From NCBI GenBank assembly GCA_903813345.2, contig CAIIXF020000003.1, forward strand, positions 18,736,931 to 18,800,930: a stretch of DNA of 64,000 nucleotides. The letters run 5' to 3'. Below the pieces are notes generated by a model. It did not search any database and was not told where the DNA came from. It worked only from the letters and a program-made list of their open reading frames with translations. Below, piece after piece: positions 48,881 through 59,715 of this stretch (its first letter is position 1; every line of letters begins with the position of its first letter). The DNA comes from Owenia fusiformis. Its lineage: Eukaryota > Annelida > Polychaeta > Sabellida > Oweniidae. Position numbers and translations under genes: made by a program.

Positions 48881-49264
48881 TTTAAGTTTTAAATGTTACT
48901 TTAAGATATTGATAAAATACACGGGAAACCTTATTACAATGTCCATATTAGACGTCTATATATTAAACGTGTATTTTGTGTGTTGATTGGATGTAAAATG
49001 ATAAGGTGCTCTATTGACTGAAATTATCTTGAACATGGAGCACTCACAGAAAACAAGGGTTATAGATGTAGTACTATTTCATTTTTGTTTGTATTTGTTA
49101 ATATTTATTTTGTTTATTACATGTACTGTGTACATTTGTGCTCAGAATACAATTCAATGGTAAAGATTGGACAAATTAATTAAAAATTAAAAAGTATTTG
49201 TTCCGTGAACAAGTACATTATCTAAGTGTTATCTAAATTTCATTGAGTATATAAATATTAAATT

Positions 49265-49520
49265 CGAACAAAGTCAATATTTCTCGAGGGGTATATTCGT
49301 CAACAATATCCCGGGTAATATGAGTAACGTGTGACGTCATAATGTCAGGCTGTAGTAATGGCGGACCATAATAAATATTCGAAATATTTTGGCAAGTGAT
49401 ATTTCGACGAATAAACCCCTTAGGCTGGGCCCTTTGGTCGTTCGGGGTACAGAAAAGGTGTGTCCCCAACCATGCGGGGTTAATTCTTCGATATAACACC
49501 CGATGTTTGGTCTATATTTC
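49265..49520. repeat. Foldback repeat related to 41130-41430
   Basis: It has 'gaacaaagtcaatattt', then 'tattcgtcaacaatatcccg'. A palindrome follows, 'cgacgaataaaccccttagg' against 'catgcggggttaattcttcg', then 'tggtctatatttcttaa', which is shared with 41.38 kb. It lies in the head-to-head spacer between two UNC93-like genes. Confidence 0.55.
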
Positions 49521-50112
49521 TTAAGTATCTCATCAATTATTTGATTAAATGAAGGGTAAAAATGTATTTGAAAATGTAAACTCGCATTATCCACATTCGT
49601 CAACATAACATGATACAAGAACAAGAACGGTTGTTTGGAGAATCTATATCTTGTTATCAGACCTCAGACTACAGCCTCGCTTGTTGACCTCATTGACGCC
49701 CCTTACGAGCAGTTATGCTAAAAGGATAGTCGTTTCTCATTTTTATTATTCGGTATATTAGTTTCGTTGTCTATACAAATATAAAGACTAAAGGACCAAC
49801 ATTTTCCAGCTTATCTAATTTAGGATTTTATATAAACAAACGCAATGAGATATCTACCCACAAACTTATGAATATAATAAACGGGATATGTAGATAGTAA
49901 AATTACAATCAGTACATCGGTACATCTTTTTATGACATATAGACTTGAAACATTCTTAGATAGGCACTCGTGGATAAGATATCCATACTTTATAACTTCG
50001 CATGTGTACATTTTTATCCAAGACAAACGCTTACTAGCTAGCTTAAATAAGATATAAAACATTGCCTGTATTTACATTCAGAATAACGGGGACTATATAC
50101 AATATGCCTTTA

Positions 50113-50163
50113 AGAATGGTGAACGTTTTCAAACAAGGGAGATATACATACACCCATATAAAG
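50113..50163 (+). promoter_or_regulatory. Core promoter of UNC93 copy A
   Basis: TATAAAG at 50157-50163 is 43 bp before the ATG at 50206. 'agaatggtgaacgttttcaa' (50113-50132) is identical in the same relative place before copy B (59613-59632) while the sequence between has diverged. This suggests a conserved upstream element. The implied 5' UTR is very short. Confidence 0.5.
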
Positions 50164-50205
50164 TAACGTGTTTTCAGAGGAGCTGAACTTGAAAGACTTG
50201 ACACC

Positions 50206-53200
50206 ATGGGAGATGTAGATGCTTTGAAAGTTGCTAAAAGAAGAGTCTACAAAAATATTATAGTGTTGGGACTTGCATTCTTATTAAACTTTTCTTCGTA
50301 TATAACAGCCCAGGCATTACAAAGTTCAATCAACCTTGAAGAAGGACTAGGTACAACTGGGCTAGCCGTACTATATGGAGTATTCGTAGTATCAAATCTG
50401 TTTTTGCCTAAATTCTGCATAAGAAATTTTGGTTGTAATTACACTATTGCCATTAGCTTCATTGGCTATGCCGCATTCGCCGCTGCGAATCTGTATGCTA
50501 CATGGTGGACTATCATTCTTGGAGCAACGTTGTGTGGACTCTCTGCTGGTCCTTTGTGGACATCTCAATCGACATATGTAACACAAATTGGACGTGCGTA
50601 TAGCTCGGATAGTGGGGAACTGTGTGAAGATGTGGTCAGTCGACTGTTTGGAATTTTCTATACATTAATGTCGCTAAGTATGGATTGTTTTATCATAGAA
50701 AAATGACAACCATAAAACAAGGCAATTACATTGTAAAATGTCAACATTTGTCATTTGTTACAGATGCCAAACGCCGAACACCAACTACTTAACACCGTCC
50801 ACAAAAAGGTGGAGACAATAACAATATGTCACCACTTATTGTAAAAAATAGTGCTATATAGAGTATTCAAAATGGCGATTTACACCTGGCAGCATTTTTA
50901 CTATATATATAAGAGTATCATTATAGTATACGAGTATCATAAATGTTTTGGCAGGTGCAATTGGTGGCAACATTGCAAGTTCAGTACTGCTGGCTAATGT
51001 GGATAACACAACATATGTTCCTGTGACTGAGCTTGTGCGCTGTGGAGCGGACTTCTGTCCAGCTGACTATAATGCTACTAATGACCATCTGACTAGACCA
51101 CCACAGGAAACCGTGAGTTGTATAGTGGGTTTACAGGGTCAATAATGTGGCATATTAATTTCTGTGGCATTGTTTGATGTGATATAGAAAGTATCCAAGA
51201 AGATTTGGAACATGCAAACTTAAAACTTTACCACTAAATAATGTAAAATGTGTAGAAGGTAATACTATTAATGTCATACGGCATTTGATAATTACTACTT
51301 AACATAGTATAATTTAGTACTATACAATAATAATGCCAATCATACATTTGGACTTTACATTATATTTTTCATTTCAGATTCAAATACTCATGGTGATATT
51401 TATTGCGTTGAACATACTTTCCTCCATTCTTGTCATAGTGTTCCTGGATAAGATAGATTACGATAAAAAAGAAGAATCCTCCAAAGCTCATCCTTGGGAG
51501 AATAATGAGAAGACTCCACTAATGAACTCCGAAAATAAAAGAAATGAAACAAGGAACAATTCTGCAGCATCCTTTGACTATGACGTATCTGGACACTTCA
51601 AAGTTCGACCAGGCAACGATTGCGATAGCAGCGTTAAAGTAGTGATTACAGCAAATGACCATACTGAAAAAGCAGGTATTGATGTCATCCCTGAAGAGAA
51701 GGTTACTTCGTCTGGGAAATTAACGGGAAGCGTAAAAGCACTGGTATGCATATAAATTATGGTGTAAATTCTGTGTCAAAAGTATTACATACCTAATTTA
51801 GCTGTTTTGGTGCACCAAAATAAAAATCAGTCCATATTTTATATTCATGGCATATTTAGTGGGAATCCCGGTACCTATCTTTATATTAGGTGTATGTTGA
51901 AAATTCGGTTACCGAACTTTATTTTTATAAATGGTTTTAGTATTCTAATAAAATCCCCCTTTACAATGTGATAAAGTAATATGCCAACAAAGCATATGTG
52001 CACTGATTCATTTAGGTCATAGGATGCAATTTTATCAAAACTATAACATTTAAAAAGTAGAAACACAATAACTGTATACGTAAGCGGTATATTTCAGAGT
52101 ACAAAGGTCGGGAACGAAGATCAAATAAAATTAAGCTGGGCAGAAAGACTGCGGCCAGAACTCCTCATAGCAACAGTTAAATTGATGATAGATGTACGAC
52201 TGATGCTGATCATTCCTCTGTCCTTACTAAGTGGAATGTTACATGGTTTTAGCACAGCAGAGTTGACACAGGTAAATGCTATAGTACGACTCGTATATAG
52301 TGCATCTAAACTATGAAGTAACATTATAAGAAACTACAATCTCCAATATACCCCTTCGCCAACCATTCGGGAATCATTATCACAATCCAAGACCACAAAG
52401 CCATGGGACATTCTATTCATACCGAAGACCATTACAATACATTTTGAAGAATGAATGAAAAAAATGAAAACGAATGCCAAAACAGCCGCTGATACAAATA
52501 TTGATATTACATTGATATTCTGTACCATTTTTTAACAGAATTGAAGCCATTCTGGGAATTTGATGAGGTTTATACTTAATACTATCCTTGCATCATATAT
52601 TTCCTAGTCGTATGTAGGATGTAGAGAGGGTATTTGGATGGTTGGCTACATAGCAATGGCGGCTGGAGTGGCTGCTACATTAGTGTCAATGGCCATTGGG
52701 AAAATAAAATCAGTTGCTAGAGGCGTCTCCTTCATAACTGGTAATAACCTTTCATCAACAGCATTTCAACCATTAGATCATTTTTTACTCACATTCACCC
52801 GAATGGGTAGCCCTGGACATACTAAAGTACAGATTACAGAATTTCAGAAAAAATGCAAAGATAACTTAAGTAAAGAATATTTTTTACTAAAGATATATAC
52901 GAGAGTAAGTCTATTTTGACGAAGGATTATGACATCACACTGACAGCACAGTAGGGGGAAATGCTATAAATCAAGGAGAAATATTACTTATTAAAAGCAT
53001 GAGGATAGGATATTGTAAGTGAATTTAGAATCTATGTGGTAACAACAAGTGCCTATTACTCTATACATTAGAGAGATTCCGCAACTCACTTACAGCATGT
53101 TTTTATTATCGTATAACTTACGAAGCGTTTGATTACATCATAATTATTTGCGCAGCACTATACGTATAGACTACGATTTATAAAAATATCACACATATGG

Positions 53201-54127
53201 ACGCACAGAGCTGCGCAATAGATTATGACGTAATCAAACGCTTCACAACGTATACGGAAATAATAAGCATGCTATAACTAAGGTGTGAAATCTGTCTAAT
53301 ATTTAAAAACCGCCCCTATACTCATTGATGTCACAATTCCAACGATTTTGACAATATTTCAAGATTAATCTACATCGTTTATTTTTGTCCCATTTGGATT
53401 TGGCCCTTATACAACTTGTATATGATTATTAAAATTGCAGACAGTATTCAACATTGACATTCTCTATTTCACCTACGTCCAAAAGGTGCGTACTCTATTC
53501 TAAAGCTGCTTATTTCTTTCAATTCCAGCTATTGTTATGAGTGCAGCAAGCTTGATTCTTGCTCTGGTGTGGAAAGATCTCCACGCAGAGCTATACATTT
53601 TATTCATTATATCATGCCTAGTAGGTGCTGGTGACACTGCTTTGGAGATGGGACTCAGTAGTGAGTTATTTGTTTTTGTGTTGCTGGAAAATATACTGTT
53701 AAGATATCCGAATATTAATTTTAATTGATTAATTATTAAATCAAAGAAATCGATTTTAATATGATTCATTGGCAGAGAAAGTAATATACTTAAGAATATG
53801 ATAACAAATGTTCAACGTATGAATCAGGAATTGCACTTTTCGCGTTTTTTATAATTATTTCTTTTTATTAGGAATATCATATTAACGTTTGAATGTTTAT
53901 TTGCAGCTACTCTGGGAATACAGTTTATAGACCACAATGAGGCGGCGTTTGCCAATTTAAAGTTGTGGCAGAGTGTAGGTTCCGCAGTAACATTTGCTTA
54001 CAGTACATATGTATGTATGTACATCAAGTTGTACATTATGTTAGCTGTACTTGCTGTTGGGACAGTGTGCATTATACTGCTTGAGATTATAAACTGGAGG
54101 AATCGACGTTCTTATAAAATGCTTTGA
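50206..54127 (+). CDS. UNC93-like membrane protein, complete (copy A)
   Basis: Seven exons join in frame: 50206-50677, 50955-51112, 51378-51743, 52098-52271, 52608-52740, 53529-53660 and 53907-54127 (TGA), giving 551 residues. Intron phases are 1, 0, 0, 0, 1, 1. About 11-12 membrane segments are visible, e.g. IIVLGLAFLLNFSSYITAQA, YTIAISFIGYAAFAAANLY, ILMVIFIALNILSSILVIVF and IWMVGYIAMAAGVAATLVSM. UNC-93 hallmarks are EEGLGTTGLAVLYG near the N-terminus and EAAFANLKLWQSVGSA in the last exon. The first large loop has CGADFCPADYNATNDHL, with Cys pairs and N-glycosylation sequons. Exon 3 adds a ~90-residue charged loop (DKIDYDKKEESS...), which makes the protein longer than the ~450-residue UNC93A norm. 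The start ATG is the first after the TATA box. By family it is an MFS-type protein of plasma or endosomal membrane, with unknown transport activity. Confidence 0.95.
53070..53300. mobile_element. MITE family A, copy 2
   Basis: 'gagagattccgcaactcact' + 'tacagcatgttttta' is mirrored by 'aataataagcatgctataac'. The interior palindrome is built on 'gaagcgtttgattac' and 'gtaatcaaacgcttc'. It is the same family as 25026-25293 and sits inside intron 5 of UNC93 copy A. Confidence 0.75.
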
Positions 54128-54220
54128 CGCAATTTCTTTTATAAGCTATGCTAATTTCCAATTTGATATTCGTTTAATGTAGTGCAGATCCATTCGATTG
54201 TTCATGCAAAACGATATAAA

Positions 54221-56310
54221 GTAGCGGTCACACTAGCCGTGTAGGCTCACCGTTCGCCACCGTGTGGCTAATTATCATGGCCAGACGGCGGTGCACGGTA
54301 TGGCCACACGGTGGGTCGTTTCCCGCACGTTGAGAAACGTTCAGGGAACGTTGCCGTCCATCCACACCCGGCGAATTTTTTGAGCATGCTCAAAACTTTT
54401 CCCGTTTGAGTAACGTTCGGTTGCGAACGGTGATAGCGGTACGGGAATGGTATAAGGACGGTGCGGCCGTTAAGGACACGTGTGCAGAGCGGTAATGGGA
54501 CGATGGTGGACGTTGACTCTATCAGTGACGGGCTGCGAACGAGAGTGTACCGCTTGGGTACCGTCCGATAAACGAGGTTCAAACGGGGGTTTGAAAGGTC
54601 ACATAAAAAGGGTTTTCACGGTACCAGCCGCTTAACGCTTAAGTAACAGACCATAACGTGTTAACGGCCTTATAACTGCTCCATAACATCCTCTAAACAT
54701 CCTATTACCGTGAACTCGCAATTGTACCGCCTCGTGACGCAGTGTTGTCACCGTGTTCTGCCGTTTCAACAATTTTGCCTCCAGTTTATTTAAATATTCA
54801 GGTATTGTCCAAGGTTTTGTCCCGTAACTCGAGACATCAATTCTTCGACTTTCTCATTTGTACTTTGAAGCCACAAATCCACTCAAACCACTTTGACAGA
54901 GATTCTTTTGAAGACACTGAGAAAAACAAGTTACAAATATATTTCTTTTATCATACACGAAGAAAATAAATAAATTGCAAAAATGATTAAAGCTCAAATA
55001 AAAGTGAAAATAAATGTCCAGTTAGCATTATAAGCCAAACTTCGAACTATCAACTGTTTTATGCATTTTACGTGATCTTTCTGTTCACGTTACCGTCCAT
55101 CAAAAAGTTGTGAAAGCTTTATTTCTCATTTACACGACCAATTATATAAGAAAAAATTAATGGGGTGGAGGAAGAGCCGATTTCTGTCAGAAAATTCAAT
55201 AAAACTGCAATATTCATGTTCATGACAACTTAACGTTCACCCATTAATCCCTTAATGATTAAGCTACGGTATAACAAAGATGTGAAGTCTTCCGTGAATT
55301 TTCGAGTGATACCCTTCTGAGTTATTTGATTAATTTAAAAAGGCGCGACGTCACCAGCGTGCAGAAAGTCAATATTTTTTGGTATATAACTCAAACGAAG
55401 CAGGTCTAAGACCTGTAATATATACGTTGACGCAATTATCACAAAATATATGTAGTTGCCGTTTTACAAAACGTTAAAAAAATAATATAAAACACCGCCG
55501 TCTTTTTTCGAAATCAAATAAGATTTGGCATATTTTTATTAGTGATTCAATAAACTGACTTCAATTCCAATTCGAGTACAGTTCACTTCGAATCCCTCCA
55601 TTTTAATGAGGAAAAATATTTCTAAACGTTGGAGGGGAGTAAAGGTTCAATCTGTACCTTCCAATAACGCTTTGCGTAAAATGTAATGTCAAAACAAATA
55701 GTTACCCCTCAGAGCAATTAGTTTCAAAACGTATAGTAAAAACGTAAAACGTGATATGGTCGGATGAAATATAGATATTGCATGTTTGTCTACCAAAATT
55801 GGTCAAGTGCTCGAGACCTATTCATTTTCAACGTATTTTCATGGAATAAATAAACATACTAACTATTACAGAGAAAGACTTAACTCGGTTGACCCAACTA
55901 GCTGCTTACAGGATGGACAAGCTATGTGGCCACACTGTACAGTTAAATATAGACAAACTTGTAATGTTATTGAACATAATTAAGATGTATAAGCAAATTA
56001 ATTATATAAATCATTTAGCTTTGAACACGTGGATGGTTGAGCATACATACCAAAAAGTGAGTTAAATATTGTGAGCGTTTGCATGACGCTATCAAGGCGG
56101 TTCGGCCGATATCCAGGCGTTCCAGCCGGTGAAAACCTGGTGAGAGGATGGTATGCGCCAGTTGAGAACACGGCGAGAACGGTAAGCAAGAATTCTGAAA
56201 CACGGTAAGTCCGGTACAAGGCCGATGAGAAGCCGGTACAGACCCGGAATAGAACGGTATAGTCCCGGTCAAAAATGTATAAAACAATGCAGCCGTCGCC
56301 GTCTGGCCAT
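54221..56310 (+). mobile_element. GC-rich-ended 2.1-kb transposon, unit 1 (right end lost)
   Basis: It begins GTAGCGGTCACACTAGCC and stops at 'gccgtctggccat', missing the outer ~55 bases of its right terminus. Unit 2 begins at once. Both ends (54240-54740 and 56095-56310) are crowded with ACGGT/ACCGT/CCGGT pentamers in both orientations, while the middle (54.75-56.0 kb) is AT-rich and plain. No transposase motif is visible; the frames of ~100 codons at each end are by-products of the GC-rich repeats. Confidence 0.85.
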
Positions 56311-56312
56311 AA

Positions 56313-58465
56313 AGTAGCGGTCACACTAGCCGTGTAGGCTCACCGTTCGCCACCGTGTGGCTAATTATGGCCAGACGGCGGTGCACGGTATGGCCACACG
56401 GTGGGTCGTTTCCCGCCCGTTGAGAAACGTTCAGGGAACGTTGCCGTCCATCCACACCCGGCGAATTTTTTGAGCATGCTCAAAACTTTTCCCGTTTGAG
56501 TAACGTTCGGTTGCGAACGGTGATAGCGGTACGGGAATGGTATAAGGACGGTGCAGCCGTTAAGGACACGTTCGCAGAGCGGTAATGGGACGATGGTGGA
56601 CGTTGACTCTATCAGTGACGGGCTGCGAACGAGAGTGTACCGCTTGGGTACCGTCCGATAAACGAGGTTCAAACGGGGGTTTGAAAGGTCACATAAAAAG
56701 GGTTTTCACGGTACCAGCCGCTTAACGCTTAGGTAACAGTCCATTAACGTGTTAACGGCCTTATAACTGCTCCATAACATCCTCTAAACATCCTAATACC
56801 GTGAACTCGCAATTGTACCGCCTCGTGACGCAGTGTTGTCACCGTGTTCTGCCGTTTCAACAATTTTGCCTCCAGTTTATTTAAATATTCAGGTATTGTC
56901 CAAGGTTTTGTCCAGTAACTCGAGACATCAATTCTTCGACTTTCTCATTTGTACTTTGAAGCCACAAATCCACTCAAACCACTTTGACAGAGATTCTTTT
57001 GAAGACACTGAGAAAAACAAGTTCCAAATATATATCTTTTATCATACACGAAGAAAATAAATAAATTGCAAAAATGATTAAAGCTCAAATAAAAGTGAAA
57101 ATAAATGTCCAGTTAGCATTATAAGCCAAACTTCGAACTATCAACTGTTTTATGCATTTTACGTGATCTTTCTGTTCACGTTACCGTCCATCAAAAAGTT
57201 GTGAAAGCTTTATTTCTCATTTACACGACCAATTATATAAGAAAAAATTAATAGGGTGGAGGAAGAGCCGATTTCTGTCAGAAAATTCAATAAAACTGCA
57301 ATATTCATGTTCATGACAACTTAACGTTCACCCATTAATCCCTTAATGATTAAACTACGGTATAACAAAGATGTGAAGTCTTCCGTGAATTTTCGAGTGA
57401 TACCCTTCTGAGTTATTCGATTAATTTAAAAAGGCGCGACGTCACCAGCGTGCAAAAAGTCAATATTTTTTGGTATATAACTCAAACGACGCAGGTCTAA
57501 GACCTGTAATATATACGTTGACGCAATTATCACAAAATATATGTAGTTGCCGTTTTACAAAACGTTATAAAAATGATATAAAACACCGCCGTCTTTTTTC
57601 GAAATCAAATAAGATTTGGCATATTTTTATAGCTTATTTTTATTAGTGATTCAATAAACTGACTTCAATTCCAATTCGAGTACAGTTCACTTCGAATCCC
57701 TCCATTTTAATGAGGAAAAATATTTCTAAACGTTGGAGGGGAGTAAAGGTTCAATCTGTACCTTCCAATAACGCTTTGCGTAAAATGCAATGTCAAAACA
57801 AATAGTTACCCCTCAGAGCAATTAGTTTCAAAACGTATAGTAAAAACGTAAAACGTGATATGGTCGGATGAAATATAGATATTGCATGTTTGTCTACCAA
57901 AGTTGGTCAGGTTCTCGAGACCTATTCATTTTCAACGTATTTTCATGGAATAAACATACTAACTATTACAGAGAAAGACTTAACTCGGTTGACCCAACTA
58001 GCTGCTTACAGGATGGACAAGCTATGTGGCCACATTGTACAGTTAAATATAGACAAACTTGTAATGTTATTGAACATAATTAAGATGTATAAGCAAATTA
58101 ATTATATAAATCATTTAGCTTTGAACACGTGGATGGTTGAGCATACATTCCAAAAAGTGAGTTAAATATTGTGAGCGTTTGCATGACGCCATCAAGGCGG
58201 TTCGGCCGATATCCAGGCGTTCCGGCCGGTGAAAACCTGGTGAGGGGATGGTATGCGCCAGTTGAGAACACGGCGAGAACGGTAAGCAAGAATTCTGAAA
58301 CACGGTAAGTCCGGTACAAGGCCGATGAGAAGCCGGTACAGACCCGGAATAGAACGGTATAGTCCCGGTCAAAAATGTATAAAAACAATGCGGCCGTCGC
58401 CGTCTGGCCATAATTAGCCAAACGGTGGCGAACGGTGAGCCTACACGGCTAGTGTGACCGCTACT
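56313..58465 (+). mobile_element. GC-rich-ended 2.1-kb transposon, unit 2 (full length)
   Basis: The terminal inverted repeats of about 73 bp (left AGTAGCGGTCACACTAGCC..., right its complement) differ at one position. It is nearly identical to unit 1; visible differences are isolated substitutions plus a ~14-bp insertion near 57630. Subterminal ACGGT/CCGGT repeats resemble the clustered transposase-binding repeats known in hAT, CACTA and P-type elements. The superfamily is not assigned, as no target duplication is clear. Confidence 0.88.
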
Positions 58466-58518
58466 TTAGCCAAACGGTGGCGAACGGTGAGCCTACACGG
58501 CTAGTGTGACCGCTACTT
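58466..58518 (+). repeat. Extra solo copy of the right terminus
   Basis: 'agccaaacggtggcgaacgg' through 'ctagtgtgaccgctactt' repeats the last ~52 bases of unit 2 directly, in the same orientation. It matches the length lost from the right end of unit 1. Confidence 0.9.
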
Positions 58519-58568
58519 AACAGTATATATACAATTTGCTCAATGAATACATATTATGGTTTTTAAAT

Positions 58569-58862
58569 CACACTAGCCGTGTAGGCTCATCGTTCGCTAC
58601 TGTGTGGCTAATTATAGCCAAACAGCGGCGTACGGTATTGCCACACGGTTTGGTGTTTCCCGCCCGTTGAAAACATCCAGGGAACGTTGCCGGCCATCCA
58701 CACCTGGATGCTTGAGCATGCACAAAACTTTCGCCTGTTGAGTAACGTCCGAATGCGAACGTTGACCTGAGCAGTATGGGGATGGTATAAGGACGGTGTG
58801 GCCGTTAAGGACCCGTTCACGGGGCGTCGATGGTGTCGCCATCCTACTACCGTGTACATATA
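58569..58862 (+). mobile_element. Truncated, diverged left end of the same transposon
   Basis: 'cacactagccgtgtaggctc' onward follows 54230-54500 with many substitutions and small deletions, and is then lost. It is an older relic than units 1 and 2, so the family has hit this locus more than once or the array has been rearranged. Confidence 0.8.
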
Positions 58863-59612
58863 TTAAGCTTTGGAGGTTCATAAATAAAAAAAATTGAAAT
58901 ATAAACCAGGTGATCTACCTTAAAAATAATTTGGTAATACTCTTGGAAACATGAAAGCAAATAAAGAAACATATTCTGCTTAGGCCTAATTGATGTCTTG
59001 TAAATTTACAAGTGATAACTGCATATTTCATCTGCATACCACATAATTAAACCAGGAAATAAAACATAAACATGATACTGCAAACACTAAACACAGATGG
59101 TGAAAACAGAAAAAGCGCTTATTATTAGATGTTTTATTTAGTCATTAAAGCTACTACGAGTAACTGTTCACGTTCATAAAATGGCTACACAGGATGACAG
59201 TGCTGCTCGAAATATCACACACAGGTATTTTCAAAAATGCATATCTCGAATATAAAATGCCTTTGAAATTTAACCACCGCCTATATTGCCCAATCACCGC
59301 TGATATTACCCCACCTGCCAACGCTGTTACTCCTTTCAATCAGCGTATTTTAACGATTAGCTTTATTTACAACAATACATAATCAATCCCAGAAATATTA
59401 TAAAAACACTCAGCATCAGTGGATTCCTAGCAGTTAAAATAGATAAATGGTAATTCCACTGCAAGCTAGTACATTTTATGGATTCTTCTTTTATATTGAA
59501 CTGATTTAATATAAGGAATAAAACATTGCATGTACTTAAAAGAGACGGAACGGAATGCATTTATGAATGGGTAACATTCTAAAGGGCGTGTACTTTAAAC
59601 AGTGTACCTCTG
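58863..59612. other. Upstream flank of UNC93 copy B
   Basis: AT-rich, with no splice-bounded frame or repeat edge that I can support. Confidence 0.4.
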
Positions 59613-59632
59613 AGAATGGTGAACGTTTTCAA
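59613..59632 (+). promoter_or_regulatory. Conserved upstream element of UNC93 copy B
   Basis: 'agaatggtgaacgttttcaa' is identical to 50113-50132 upstream of copy A, and the neighbouring 'gggagata'-like tract is also similar. The TATAAAG of copy A is not present at the matching place. The ATG is 83 bp downstream. Confidence 0.45.
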
Positions 59633-59715
59633 GCTAGAGGGATACATCGTACACGAATGAAGTGACATTCAAGTCAAGTTTTTCAGAGGACGAGAATTCA
59701 AAAGATCGTGACAGC

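Noticed and set aside
54268-58881. Open frames of 75-108 codons on both strands in the GC-rich transposon ends
   Set aside because: They overlap one another in several frames, follow the subterminal repeats, show no family motif and recur only because the units are duplicated.
59662-59715. Upstream extension of UNC93 copy B from a GTG codon
   Set aside because: Animal nuclear genes start with ATG; the first in-frame ATG is at 59716 and aligns with the conserved VAKRRVYKN start of copy A.
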